A DNA stretch of 64,000 bases, from positions 19,456,706 through 19,520,705 of the forward strand of contig OW386288.2 of the NCBI GenBank assembly GCA_936432065.2, in the 5' to 3' direction. This DNA comes from Rutpela maculata. Its lineage: Eukaryota > Arthropoda > Insecta > Coleoptera > Cerambycidae. Positions 1 through 10,406 of this stretch are shown in pieces (within the stretch, counting starts at the first letter, position 1; each line of letters starts with the position of its first letter). Position numbers and translations under genes: made by a program. Below the pieces are notes generated by a model that ran no database searches, was not told the origin of the DNA, and worked only from the letters and a program-made list of their open reading frames with translations.

Positions 1-29
1 TTTTTTACATATATTTTGGGGCGCTGAAA

Positions 30-815
30 CCGAATCCGAGGTCAGAGTTGCCACATGTCAATATTTTCATGTAAGCTCAAAAAACAGCTCATATGCCAGT
101 CATTAGAGTAAAAAAGGTATGAAAAATTGAGAAAGTCTTTAAATTTTAAGATAACATTGGAGAAGGTAAAAAAATAATAAATCAGGTTTTTGCACCCTTT
201 TCCGCCCCCCAGGAATATTGTTTAATTAATAAAAAACGACGTAACTTTTTGAAAATAATTCCGCAATTTATGCAAACCTTGGAGAACATTTTAATAATTA
301 TTAAACATCTTCTATTAAGTTTGCACCCTGCCACGATGATCGGAACATTGCAAATAGTTGTTTATTAACTTTACTTCGATATATTCAGTCGATTAAAAAT
401 TTCGAAAATTATGCAATTATCGTTTTTATAAACGTCTAAAAAAATGGAACTTTGTTTAGAATTGCATTTTTCGCATTTAATTTTTCTTTCTTTTTAGAAA
501 TATTTTTATTTATATGAATTTTTTTTCCGGTCATCGTAGCAGAGTGCAAACTTGATAGAAGATGTCTAATAATTATTAAAATGTTCTCCAATGTTTGCGT
601 AAATTTCGGAATTTTTTTCAAAATTCACGTCGTTTTTTGTTAATTTAACAATGTTCCGGGGGGGGGAGGTTGCAAAACTGGATTTATTAATTTTTTTACC
701 TCCAATGTTCTTAAAAAATTTAAAAACTTTCGCAATTTTTGTCTAACTTTGCACTATGGAAGTCCCTGGTGACTGCCCTATTATAACAAGCCTGAAACCG
801 GGTAAAAAGTAAATT
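30..815 (+). repeat. Dispersed repeat, copy split by a foldback
   Basis: Bases 30-92 and 788-815 are the two outer parts of a dispersed repeat. The reverse complement of 3166-3275 carries the same two parts side by side: a block reading CCGAGGT..AGAATTGCCACAT followed by AAGCCTGAAGCCGGGTAAAA. In this left copy they are pushed apart by about 695 bases of palindromic sequence. The right copy therefore shows the uninterrupted state. The repeat has no coding sequence that I can see. Confidence 0.7.
93..787. mobile_element. Foldback (palindromic) element
   Basis: Arms at about 122-347 and 525-755 are reverse complements of each other over more than 200 bases with scattered mismatches, around a spacer of about 180 bases. 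Shared blocks include GGAGAACATTTTAATAATTA and AAAAAACGACGT. It interrupts the dispersed repeat whose uninterrupted form lies at 3166-3275, so it behaves as an insertion. No transposase is encoded. The exact ends and target duplication could not be fixed by eye. Confidence 0.7.
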
Positions 816-2745
816 AATAATAATAATAATAATTATCAGTTTATTCATCCTGTTATTTTGGTTACACATGTGCGTTTACAATTTCTAAAGTTAAGAATAA
901 ACTAGAGAGTAGTAGTACTATAGCGTTATATATAAGTTTTATAAAAAAGTCATTTAAGGATGTTTGTCAACATTACAATTCACAGAAGAAATCTTGTTTA
1001 TGAATGTAATATTGCAAGTACAGGACCTCCTTTAGCTTTTTTTTATTTTATTTTATCGAGTAGAATGGATCCAATCATTTTAGAGACATGATATTAGGAT
1101 GTCATCTAGTTTTTGTTATAATATATGTATACATATACATACGTAGACATATATTTATGTTGTTGTTTATTTATCATGTGGGAGCGTTTTATAAATATAT
1201 ACCATTTATAGAATGCACAACCATTTACCTGCGCCTGCTAGTTCAATATTTATAAGAGCATGTATTTTCAGTCGAGGATTATCTAATAGCCATCCTTTTG
1301 TGTGTTTTTTAAACATGTTTATTGAATTTATTTGTTTAATATAATGTGGTAAATTATTAAATATTTTTGGGTATAAGTTTATAAAGCTTCGTTGCCCTAT
1401 AGTTTTTGACATTTTGGGTATTTTTATAGAACCTATTTTGTAGCTAGTTTGATAGCAATGGTCAATATTTGGTGAAGTTTTTTTATTTTTGAAGTTAAAT
1501 ATTGATGTTCTTAATGCATATAATTGTCTAATGTCTAGTATACGAGCTTCTTTATAGAGATTATCAGGAAAAGGTAGGTCCCTTGTTAAATATTATTTTC
1601 AGTATCCATTTTTGAATTATTTCTAATTTGTTGATACATATGTTTGTAGCAGCGCCCCAAGCAAGAATACCATAGGATAATTGAGATTCTACTAAGGCGG
1701 AGTATACCATCTTTAGTTGATTTATTTCAATAATTGTTTTCAATAGTTTGAATTTAGGTAATAATCGTCTTAGTTTTCTTATAAGCGAGTCGATGTGAAT
1801 ATTCCATCTAAGGTGGGGGTCTAGTATTAGGCCAAGGTATTTGACCGATTTTTCTGCCTTGATTGTAAATTCACTCTCGTCACACTTTATAGTAAGAGAC
1901 TCAATATCCGGTATGTTGGATTTATAGCTAGTGAAGTAAAGGTAGTTTGTTTTTTGAAGTTTATGGTTAGCAGTTTATGTTCAAAGTAGTCTTTAATTAG
2001 TACCATGTCTATTTCAACAGTAGATTTTAAGTCAGCCCAGTTGTCACTAGTATAAAAAATGGCTGTGTCGTCAGCGAAACTGATTATATTTCCTTTAGTT
2101 GTAAGTGCAAACAAGTCAATTCTATAGATTGTAAAGAGTAAGGGCCCGAGAACAGTTCCTTGGGGAACGCCAAATATTACAACTTTTTTTGTGCTTAAAC
2201 TGTTTCCTATTTTTACGCACTGTTCCCTCTCGGATAGATAACTTTTTACTAATTGTTGGGTTTTATCACGAATTCCATAGTTATTTCAGGACTCTATTAG
2301 TTGGGAGTGGCTAACTGTGTCAAAGGCTTTTGCTAGATCAACAAAAATACTCAGGGATGCTTTTTTGTCATCGAGAGCGTTATATATTTTTGACATTAGT
2401 GCGGCAATTGCATCCTGCGTCGATTTACTTTCTCTGAACCCGATTTGTTGATCTGATAGCAGTTTGAATTTATTTAAATAGGGTGTTAATCTGATTTTTA
2501 CAACTTTTTCGAAAATTTTTGTGAAGTTTGTTATGAGGAAAATTGGTCTTTAGTTTGAGATATCATGTTTATCACCAGCTTTGTAAATTGGTTTGATTAC
2601 AGCTGTCTTAAAATGTGATGGACAGTCACCTTTGTCGATAATTAAATTTATTAAGTACGCTAGAATAGGAGCAATTTCGTTTTGTATCTCTTTTATTGTC
2701 TCTGCAGTTATACCATCTATGCCTGGATGATTAAATTAGTTGACC
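816..2745 (-). pseudogene. 5'-truncated LINE, decayed reverse transcriptase
   Basis: Read on the minus strand, this encodes most of a non-LTR reverse transcriptase. Visible motifs in order are PGIDGITAETIKEI at the upstream edge, LSIFVDLAKAFDTVS (about 2290-2345), GVPQGTVLGPLLF (about 2125-2170) and ISFADDTAIFY (about 2050-2085), where FADD is the catalytic box. A C-terminal thumb-like stretch follows (YLGLILDPHLRWNIHI). At least two in-frame stops and later frameshifts make it non-functional. The endonuclease half and any ORF1 are missing: the copy starts abruptly inside the RT domain. The 3' end on this strand runs into a (TTA)n tract at 815-835, as in jockey/CR1-like LINEs. Family assignment beyond a jockey/CR1-type LINE is uncertain. 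Confidence 0.88.
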
Positions 2746-3165
2746 TATATTTCTATACGTATTGAGGCGCTAAAACCGAATCCGAGGTCAGAATTTGCTT
2801 GTCATATCATAATTTTGACATAACCTCAAAAAATTCTCAAAAAACTGGTTAAAAATGCATTTTAGAGTAAATTTAAAAACTTAAAACGACCAAAACCACT
2901 TATATGAATTTTGGAATGCTGAGGTCAGAATTCTCTCAAAAAATCACCATAAAACACCTCAAAATGGTTAAAAATGTATTTAAAAGAAGGTTTAAACTGA
3001 TCACAAGACACTAAAATCTACCTTTAAATACGTTTTTGACCATTTATGAGGTATTTGGGATTCCTTTGAGTTTATGTCAAAATCCTGACATGATAAGAAA
3101 ATTCTGACTTGGGATTCGGTTTCAACGCCCCAAAATACGTATAGAAACATAATTCAACTGGTTTA
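2746..3165. mobile_element. Foldback MITE
   Basis: The left arm from about 2746 (TTTCTATACGTATTGAGGCG) and the right arm ending about 3160 are reverse complements over roughly 150 bases; the middle also pairs through the motif of the pattern AAAAATG(T/C)ATTT. The ends carry the same GAAACCGAATCC(G/C)AGGTCAG motif seen at 25-55, so the element is related to the neighbouring repeat. It is non-coding. Confidence 0.7.
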
Positions 3166-3275
3166 ATCCACCAATTTACATTTTACCCGGCTTCAGGCTT
3201 GATCTAAGCTGTTTCTTGAGCTTACATGAAAGTATTGACGACATATGTGGCAATTCTCACCTCGGATTCATCGGA
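3166..3275 (-). repeat. Dispersed repeat, uninterrupted inverted copy
   Basis: This is the reverse complement of 30-92 joined directly to 788-815. It serves as the empty-site reference for the foldback at 93-787. Confidence 0.7.
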
Positions 3276-3955
3276 TTAATTTATCTGTTAATAATTGTAC
3301 TCTATTCCATATGTTCGCAAAGGTGCAAAGCTACTTGAAATTAAAAAGACAGACAAATTTATGTAAATACATAAAATCTAAAAAACAGTTAGGAACTGTA
3401 TCTGCAGAGTCAGCCGAGAGTCCCTCTTTATTTTGTACAGATATAAATTTTCCAATTTCAGTCGCCCTTCGGAAGATCCGTAGTTTATTCCCAACCAGAA
3501 GAGGGTCTGGGAACTACTTGGAAACTAAATTAAGGCCCGATGGAGGCATCTGTGACCACACCCTGGATGTTGCCAACATTTGCATGTGACGTATTTTATT
3601 GCTCCCATCCAGATAAACTCGGGCTCGGTTTAGAATGTGAAGCAATAATTTTGGTGCAAGACAGCAGGACGACTATCGACAATGCTATACAAAGTTCGAT
3701 CTCTGATTCGGGCATTTCAAGAAAACGGCGTTCCGCCGTTTTTAAAGCCCTACATTTGTAGCCGCCTGTCGTATTAGGAGAATTGGTAAAAGGCAAACTG
3801 CTCCGGCTTGTCATAATTGAGAAGTTTGTTTTGTCTGATGAGGTTTTTTATTACTTAATGTTAACCTGGTTTTGTCAGTAACACAGTTGACGGCACTTTT
3901 GTATTATATTTTATTTTACCTACTTCTTTTTAAAATTTGTTTCATGACAGTGAAG
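3276..3955. other. Unassigned stretch, slightly GC-richer
   Basis: A 114-codon open frame (3245-3589, plus strand) and an overlapping 73-codon frame (3540-3761) are present, but neither shows a recognisable domain, codon pattern or homologous copy in the window. A perfect short hairpin AAAACGGCG-TTC-CGCCGTTTT sits at 3722-3742. I do not call a gene here. Unique sequence or an old repeat are equally possible. Confidence 0.3.
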
Positions 3956-3959
3956 TAGA

Positions 3960-4300
3960 ATTTTACCTATGCCAAAAATACTAAACACTACGCTTATAGC
4001 CCAGTCGATGAAGGTATTTGCCCACAAAAATTTGCAAAATGAATATTTTTTTTTTAATGAGTTCGTGAAAGTGTATAGAATAATAATCCAGAAAAATTTA
4101 CATTTCGCTCGGATGCAGAACATAAAAAAAAAGTGAAAAGAAAATTTTTTTCATCCATTTTTTTCAAGCTAAGAAAAGAAAATATACAGATGGATAGATC
4201 ACGTATTTATGAACAAAAAATGTCGTAACAAAATTTATCACTAAATCCACGGTATTCCTGGAAAAAAGTAAACAAGTAACATTATAACTCGGAGCGAGAT
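3960..4300 (+). repeat. Left arm of a broad inverted repeat
   Basis: Bases about 4010-4125 match the reverse complement of 10423-10535 (shared blocks ACAAAAATTTGCAAAATGAA and CTCGGATGCAGAACATAA). Bases about 4140-4260 match the reverse complement of 8765-8912 (shared block AAATTTTTTTCATCCATTTT, then CACGGTATTCCTGGAAAAAA). On the right side the two blocks are separated by a 1.5-kb insertion. No coding sequence is evident. Confidence 0.65.
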
Positions 4301-4304
4301 CCAT

Positions 4305-4316
4305 GCGCGCGCGCGC
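4305..4316. repeat. (GC)6 alternating tract
   Basis: Twelve bases of uninterrupted alternating G and C inside AT-rich DNA. Such tracts can form Z-DNA; here that is only a possibility. Confidence 0.9.
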
Positions 4317-4700
4317 TTGAATACGCATGATTGTGACACCGACCGACGCACTGAATTATGTCACTAAATCAGAATTTGGTTCAATCAACATGAGTGTTGG
4401 TTCATTTAAAAAATGGAAATTGTAGCTTTCCAATGCTTCTTTGCTTTAAACAATACAATCAAAGGATGGATGGGAAAAATATACTTATAAATATTATCAC
4501 GCCCGAACTCAATCGTCGCAATAAAAAATATAGAAAAAATAAAAACCATTTAAAAAAATTATTTCTACATTGAGAACTGTGAGAAAGTATGGACACTTCA
4601 TAATTATTATGGTTTATTAAGTTGTAGTAACGTAGATTCAACAAAAGTACATCTCAAATCATTTTAATTTCCTTGCTTGATGATTTTCTTGATAAATATA
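4317..4700. other. Unassigned AT-rich spacer
   Basis: No domain, clear repeat or terminal inverted repeat was seen. Weak similarity to the reverse complement of about 8540-8600 (ACGCAT...GCTGAAT) suggests that it continues the broad inverted arrangement. It ends at the TA that flanks the mariner-like transposon. Confidence 0.35.
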
Positions 4701-5120
4701 CCGGGTGATTCAGTTTGGTATTCGCGCCCCTGTATCTTTTTTATTTCAACAGAAAACTGCAATAAACCATATATATTTGTAAATCGTTTGTCAAGCTCTT
4801 TGATCACGTATGCCTAAATAACGATAGTCAACTTTTTTTTTTCAAATGGTATGCTATACATTTTTTTGCCGATTGTTGTAGAGCTTCTCTTTCTGCATTC
4901 AACCATGTGAAAAAAGTATACACTTCCATAAGTAAAATTTCGAGAAAATTAATAAAATACGAAAAAACTTCATTTAAAGGTTTTGTTTCTGATTCAACAT
5001 AGTTAGCCATGGAAACAACTGAATTTTGACATTGTTAGTAATGTCAAATTGAAAATACTGTTATTTGTGACTGTGTTATTCGTTTTTGTTTTATGTTATA
5101 CTTCTAAATAGATTTACACA

Positions 5121-5327
5121 ATGATATCTTACACTAATGAAGAAAAATTGGACATGATATTAATTTACGGAGAGTGCGGAAAAAACAGTAAAGCAGCCAA
5201 ACGTTTATATCAAGATCGTTTTCGAAATAGGCCGGTACCATCAGACAAAATGTTTGCAAAATTGGCAAGAAATATGACCGAAAGTGGAAGTTTTGAGAAA
5301 AAAAGAAACGTTTTTAAACACCATTAG
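5121..5327 (+). pseudogene. Transposase N-terminus (DUF4817-like), truncated copy
   Basis: This 68-codon frame starts MISYTNEEKLDMILIYGECG, the helix-turn-helix-like N-terminus typical of the DUF4817 transposases of arthropods. After residue about 58 it runs into FEKKRNVFKHH and stops. Bases 5330-5455 then hold a piece of the C-terminal coding region on the opposite strand sense (the same LNDVEDL block as at 5990-6060). The catalytic domain is absent. It is the inverted duplicate of the start of the minus-strand transposase at 6862. Confidence 0.85.
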
Positions 5328-5876
5328 ATTTCTTTCTTTGGTTCTATCTAAAAGAAAAAGTTTACTTTACACCTCTAAATGACGTCGAAGATCTTAACAC
5401 TAGAATACGAATTGAATGCCACAGATTAAATGTTGAAATTCATTCTTTAACATAAGGAAAATTTCGAGAAAATTAATAAAATATGATAAAACGTCATTCG
5501 AAGGTCTTTTTCTGAATCAGCATAGTTAGCCAAGGAAGCAATTGAATTTTGACATTGTAAGTAATGTAATGTAACTTGTACCAACTAGGCAAATCAGATT
5601 CGAAAGAGAGAGATTTTATCGAGGATGTGTACGGCACTGATGAGGCGTAAAAATTTCGAAACAAAGTTTAATGTTTTGACCAAACAAAGTTCTATTTTTA
5701 AATAATTACGTAATTCATTTTTATATAAACAGCATTTAATGTCGTATCTTTAGCTATTTATGATAATAACACTCAACAATAATATTAAAATAACAACTAA
5801 TAATAAATAACAATTACCAATAAAAAACTACCAATACTTGAAAACTAACTAACAATTAAGAAAATAAAAACATTAT

Positions 5877-6862
5877 TTATTGCTTCATATGTTCGAGGAG
5901 TCCTCCGTTCGCTTCAAAACATAATTGTCCTCTGTTTATCACGCCTTGGATACATACATGTTGAAGAATTTCAACATTTAATGTGCGGCATTCAATTCGT
6001 ATTCTATTTTTAAGATCTTCGACATCATTTAGAGGTGTAAAGTACACTCTTTCTTTCAGATATGGCCAAAGGAAAAATCTAACGGTGTGAGATCCGGTGA
6101 TCTGGCAGGCCACTTAACTCCCTCACTACGATTTCCGATCCATCTACCTGGATAAGCTGCGTTTAAGTACTTCGTTACAATTATAGCATTATATGGCGGT
6201 GCCCCATCTTGTAATATTCTTGTTATGCCTAATATGTAATGGAACGTCTGCTATGAAACTTAACAACTCTTCTCTTAAAAACAGTAAATATCTTCCTCCA
6301 GTAAGCGTGCCTTAGTAAAACTCTGGTCCTACAATTTGTCCGTTGAGAATTCCACACCATACATCAATTCTCCAGATATTTTGGAAATTAGTTTCCCGAA
6401 GCCAGTGAGGATTATCCTGCGACCAATAATGGCAGTTATGTCTATTGACTATTCCATTATTATGGAAACGCGATTCATCTGACCACATGATGCGATCTAA
6501 TATAGTCATTTCTTGAGCAACTGCCAGCCACGCTACAAAATTTAGACGTCTCTCGTAATCTCCAGGAAGCAAGCCCTGATGTAAATGAATTTTATATGGT
6601 CGCAGTTTATTGTCTCTCAGAATTCTTTGAATTGAAGAATATGAAATATCAGTTTCTGTCGCTAACTGACGAATAGAAATGTACGAAAACACGGACTAAA
6701 ACTACAACTGTATGTTGCCAATTTTGCAAACATTTTGTCTGATGGTACCGGCGTATTTCGAAAGCGATCTTGATATAAACGTTTGGCTGCTTTACTGTTT
6801 TTTCCACACTCTCCATAAATTAATATCATGTCCAATTTTTCTTCATTAGTGTAAGATACCAT
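5877..6862 (-). pseudogene. Mariner-like transposase (DUF4817 plus DDE_3), broken
   Basis: Translation on the minus strand starts MVSYTNEEKLDMILIYGECG at 6862. It shifts frame near 6690 into a second HTH and the catalytic domain: IRQLATETDISYSSIQRIL (about residue 60) and RIMWSDESRF (first catalytic D). A stop follows PEFY at 6312. Another frame continues with ILQDGAPPYN (second D) and WPARSPDLTPLDF (third D in place of Tc1's E), about 42 residues after the second. A one-base deletion near 6078 returns to the frame ending FLWPYLKERVYFTPL and LLEHMKQ. At least three lesions rule out activity. The family is widespread in insects and is often annotated as Tc1/mariner-like. The protein would cut and rejoin DNA at TA sites. 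Confidence 0.85.
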
Positions 6863-6945
6863 TGTGTAAATCTATTTAGAAGTATAACATAAAACAAACG
6901 AATAACACAGTCACAAATAACAGTATTTTCAATCTGACATAACTA

Positions 6946-7854
6946 CACTCAAAGAAATAGTATGGGTAAATTCAACAAAAAAAAATGGTTAACTAACAAT
7001 ATCGTTAATTTTGTTAAACCAAAATATATTGATGGTAATTTTAAACAAGAGGTGATTGTTATTTTAATTAATAAAAAGTTGTCGTACAACAAAACAAACA
7101 TGAACTTAAAAAATAGATGAATAAGACTATTATTTTGTTCGTCTGACTATTATTTTGTTGAATTCTGTCAAATTAAACTAGATAATAGTATATTTTATTT
7201 TTAACTATTATCGAATTGTAATTCTAACCCAGTATTAGTTCTCTGTACTATTGTACTTGGTAGACAAACCAATATTATTGTCGTCTTCTAGAAGTTCTAA
7301 AAGAATTACCATAAAATTTGATTGCTTACCACGTAGTCTATTACAGAAATTATTCCCAGATGACGCCACATACAAATCACTGACAATAATCAATCATGCA
7401 TTATCTTACACTCTTATGAATTTATAGAAAATTATTAACATGATTGCAAATTCTCTCAGGGATCATCGATATATTTGGATGGATCTTATAAACGATCTCT
7501 AATCTTTGGTTTGGGTGGTCTGATGTCTCAATACTGAGATTTTGGCTAACCAAAAAAAGTTCATCATACAATAAAGTGTAGATCAACCTAAAAATTAGTT
7601 GGTGAACAAAAAAACAAAGTCGTTGTACTATTTAATTGTAGACCAAATTGAAAATGGTTAGTGAACATAAAAAAACGTCATTGTACTATTTAATTTGTTA
7701 CAAGAAGATATGATTATTAAACTACTATTTGTTTACGAAAACAAATAAAGTTGTATGACTATTCTTTACTGATTGATTTAACTGTGAAACTAGATAGGCG
7801 CGATTTCATATGCTCTTTTTGGTTGAATTTACCTATCATTATTTTGTTTGAGTG
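6946..7854. mobile_element. Tc1/mariner-type MITE inside the transposon
   Basis: Termini are CACTCAAAGAAATAGTATGG at the left and the inverse of CACTCAAACAAAATAATGAT at the right, converging again on GGTAAATTCAAC. Both sides carry a TA (6944-6945 and 7855-7856). The other arm of the host element (around 5035-5042, GTTAGTAATG) supplies the empty site, with a single TA at the insertion point, so the 909 bases are a clean insertion. Inside are repeated segments of the type TTAGTGAACA..AAA..GT..TTGTACTATTTAATT but no protein frame. Confidence 0.88.
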
Positions 7855-8224
7855 TAACAATGTCAAAATTCAATTGTTTCCAAGGCTAACTATGTTGATT
7901 CAGAAATAAAACCTTTAAATGAAGTTTTTTCATATTTTATTAATTTTCTCGAAATTTTCCTTATGGAAGTGTATACTTTTTCCACATAGTTGAATGTAGA
8001 AAGAGAAGCTCTACAACAATCGGCAAAAAAATGTATAGCATACCATTTGAAAAAAAAAAGTTGACTATCGTTATTTTGGCATATGTAATCAAAGAGATGA
8101 TTTAAGGACGTCATTCCATAGAGCTTGACAAACGATTTACAAATATATATGGTTTATTGTAGTTTTCTGTTGAAATAAAAAAGATACAGGGGCGCGAATA
8201 CCAGACTGAATCACCCGGTATATA

Positions 8225-8745
8225 TTGGAGGCTGTAACTTGCCGAGAACTTAACCCAATGGAAAGAATAAAATATCACTATTTCGGAAAAATGTATACTT
8301 TTCGAATGTTCAAACACAAATTCGTTTACTTGTATGCATTTTTTCGAAAATATGATCAATCAGATCATGATAAGAAATTGCGATTTTCACGATCTTATCC
8401 TGATAACTATGAAAATATCTTTGATTGTTTTGAATATAAATTTTCCAATACATTAAATAATGTATAAGGAATCCATTGGATATAGCTGAAATGTGGATAA
8501 GTACACCTATATTAAATACAATACAGTAAAGGCACGTAAAAATTCATGCGAGCGATTCAGCGGCTACGTGTGATGTTTGTGTATGCGTTCATAATTATAT
8601 ATTTTCCCTCCATACTCACTATTTATCCCACTATTCACTAAGAAAAATGTTAAAAATGTGTAATCAGGAAGAGAAAAAAGCTTTACTTTACTCGTTAGAA
8701 CAGTTAAGAATGTTTAGAGGTTCCATAGTATGCCATATATAGTAT
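8225..8745. other. Unassigned AT-rich stretch
   Basis: An 80-codon plus-strand frame (8225-8467) is open by chance in AT-rich DNA as far as I can tell: it is lysine-, phenylalanine- and tyrosine-rich and has no recognised motif. Nothing else was identified. Confidence 0.3.
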
Positions 8746-8749
8746 GCCG

Positions 8750-8912
8750 CGCAAAGTTACTTCACTATTTTTTCCAGGAATACCGTGGCTTTAGTGATAA
8801 ATTTTATTAGGACATTTTTTGTTCAGAAATACGTAGTCTATCCACCTGTACTTTTTATTTTTACCTACCTTCATTTCAAAATTTTGAAAAAATGGATGAA
8901 AAAAATTTTTTT
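8750..8912 (-). repeat. Right arm of broad inverted repeat, inner block
   Basis: Reverse complement of about 4140-4290, including CCAGGAATACCGTGG and AATGGATGAAAAAAA. It ends at 8912, where the similarity stops at a 1.5-kb insertion; the matching outer block resumes at 10423. Confidence 0.65.
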
Positions 8913-9008
8913 AGTCCGACCAGAAAGTACACCCTTTCTGGAGACATTATCCGCCAGAAAATAACGTTTCCCGGGTTTGAGATCGGAAAATGCCTTTAAA
9001 ATCGGCAA

Positions 9009-9141
9009 TAGTATATTGTGTATTTAGGTGTGAAAGCAATATATTCCCGGACGACAATGCAAATTGTTGGCCGAGACGCTAGCCGAAGCCAACAAGCATC
9101 GAAGTCCGGGAATGTGCTTTCACACCGAAGTACACATACTA
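9009..9141. repeat. Nested palindrome of 133 bp
   Basis: The left arm TGTATTTAGGTGTGAAAGCA and the right arm, inverse of TGTACTTCGGTGTGAAAGCA, meet through CCCGGAC/GTCCGGG. The centre (about 9065-9093) contains a second, imperfect inverted pair GTTGGCCGAG..AGCCGAAGCCAAC. It is unusually GC-rich for the window. It may be a recombination or promoter site of the surrounding element; that role is inferred. Confidence 0.8.
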
Positions 9142-9662
9142 TTTTTGAAATCACAATCAGTATTATTATAAATTAAGGAATTTGTATTAATGCATAACAT
9201 TTTTTCATTACCATCTAACTGCTTACTAATAAATGCAATTTTAATGTGAGTTGGTTTGTCTGCGTGTATTTATTTTCTGTCTAAAATGTACATAAAAAAC
9301 CGTACGGGAATGTTGATCGTTGCTTGGCAACGGATCTTTTCCGATCTGTTTTCTGATAGTTTCTTAGCAACGGACTAAAATACTGGAATTGTGCATTTTT
9401 CGATCTGAAACCGCGCCGAAAATGTAGACATTGCTGATCGATGTCAGAAATAGCTGTTTGTGTATTAAGAGCGCAAAGTGCTGTATTGTCGCTCTGAGCG
9501 AGAAGCGGATCGCGGCTATCTCGTGAAAGCGGCAATGTCACTTTGCGCTCGAATTACACACAGGATTTTTTCTACAACCGGTGTTTTTATAAAAATGTTT
9601 GGTAAAAATTAATAATTATTGATAACCTCAAATTTGACAGTTCAGATTTCAAAACGTGAGCA

Positions 9663-9851
9663 TCAATTTGTCTTCGTTCCTTTTGATTCGGACCATTTAC
9701 TAAAAAGTTCATACTGTTTTTCATACTTGCTTCTCAACTTCTCTGGCATTAAATTAAGAGCAACTGATTTTGCAGTTTGCGCAATTTCCGACGGAGTGCA
9801 CGGAATTTCACTAATTTCATCGATTTCCATTGAATTTTCAGGTAAAGACAT
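9663..9851 (-). pseudogene. Possible tyrosine-recombinase N-terminus (SAM-like), fragment
   Basis: A 62-codon frame on the minus strand. After an acidic leader (MEIDEISEIPCTPSEIA) it has a helical stretch, LMPEKLRSKYEKQYELFSKW, of the form found at the start of core-binding (SAM-like) domains of insect transposon-borne tyrosine recombinases. It stops at TGA just after SKGTKTN, where the next frame (MLT) would continue the family pattern. So a frameshift or truncation is likely. The catalytic R-H-R-Y domain is not present here. Recognition rests on pattern memory of the family, not a search; a chance match is possible. Confidence 0.42.
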
Positions 9852-10047
9852 TATTATTGTACGAGAACGACCTTAAAATCACGCGCTGGTCACAAAATTG
9901 TGGACATCTGTCAAATACCCTCAACGCTTGCTTTTGTGTCAAAAGTCGCAGATACACTAGACGTTTCTTTATTATGATTTCCATGGTAACTAACAGTTTA
10001 CTTTATCGCTCGGCGAGCGACAAAGTAAAAAAACGCTCGCTCCTCGG

Positions 10048-10095
10048 AAAAGTGCAACTTTGCGCTTTCTTTTGGAAGCGCAAAGTTGCACTTTT
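10048..10095. repeat. Perfect 20-bp-arm hairpin
   Basis: The left arm AAAAGTGCAACTTTGCGCTT (10048-10067) is exactly complementary to the right arm (10076-10095), with an 8-base loop. A further smaller palindrome, TCGCTCGGCGAGCGA, lies just before it at about 10005-10019. Confidence 0.9.
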
Positions 10096-10250
10096 TGCTC
10101 GGTTGTAGAAAAAAATCTTTTCCGATCCCTCCTAAGTCTTTTCCGATCCCTGCTATTCTCGTTTCTATGGAAAGAATTTATGTTAATCGTTGAGATAAGT
10201 GTCAAATAGATAAATAAATTTGACTTTTACGAGTTGTCAATTCACAAGTT

Positions 10251-10406
10251 ATGGAAAATATGGATTTAGATTTTGAAGTGTCGGGCCGAAAAAAAAATAT
10301 TGTACGTTACACGAACGAAAAACAGTGTTTTGCAGGTCGATCCAAGCAGATTCCAGGGCGAACCGCAGGTGAGTCCTGGAAGCTACTTTCCGGTCTTGTA
10401 ACGTAA
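10251..10406 (+). other. Short unassigned frame with donor-like site
   Basis: A 51-codon frame starts MENMDLDFEVSGRKKNIVRY. A good splice-donor consensus, CAG|GTGAGT, lies inside it with GT at 10369-10370, so it could be a first coding exon of the surrounding element. The protein is not recognised. The start has an acceptable context (AAGTTATGG). Confidence 0.25.

Larger units (their letters stand above)
4701..8218 (-). mobile_element. Mariner-like composite transposon, DUF4817 family
   Basis: The ends are CCGGGTGATTCAGTTTGG (from 4701) and its near-perfect inverse (to 8218), each flanked by TA, as expected for Tc1/mariner-superfamily insertion. The inverted repeats are very long: 4701-5327 pairs with 8218 back to about 6650 once a 909-bp insertion (6946-7854) is removed. 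Each arm therefore holds the 5' leader and N-terminus of the transposase, head to head. Only the minus-strand copy continues into the catalytic part. Bases 5470-5560 repeat the subterminal region a third time. The arrangement suggests two copies fused in inverted orientation, or a foldback derivative. It is non-functional at present. Confidence 0.85.

Noticed and set aside
3245..3589. A 114-codon plus-strand gene
   Set aside because: It overlaps the inverted dispersed repeat at its start, has no domain and no second copy; insufficient support.
3722..3742. An intrinsic bacterial-type terminator
   Set aside because: Everything around it is eukaryotic transposon DNA; a hairpin followed by T is not meaningful here.
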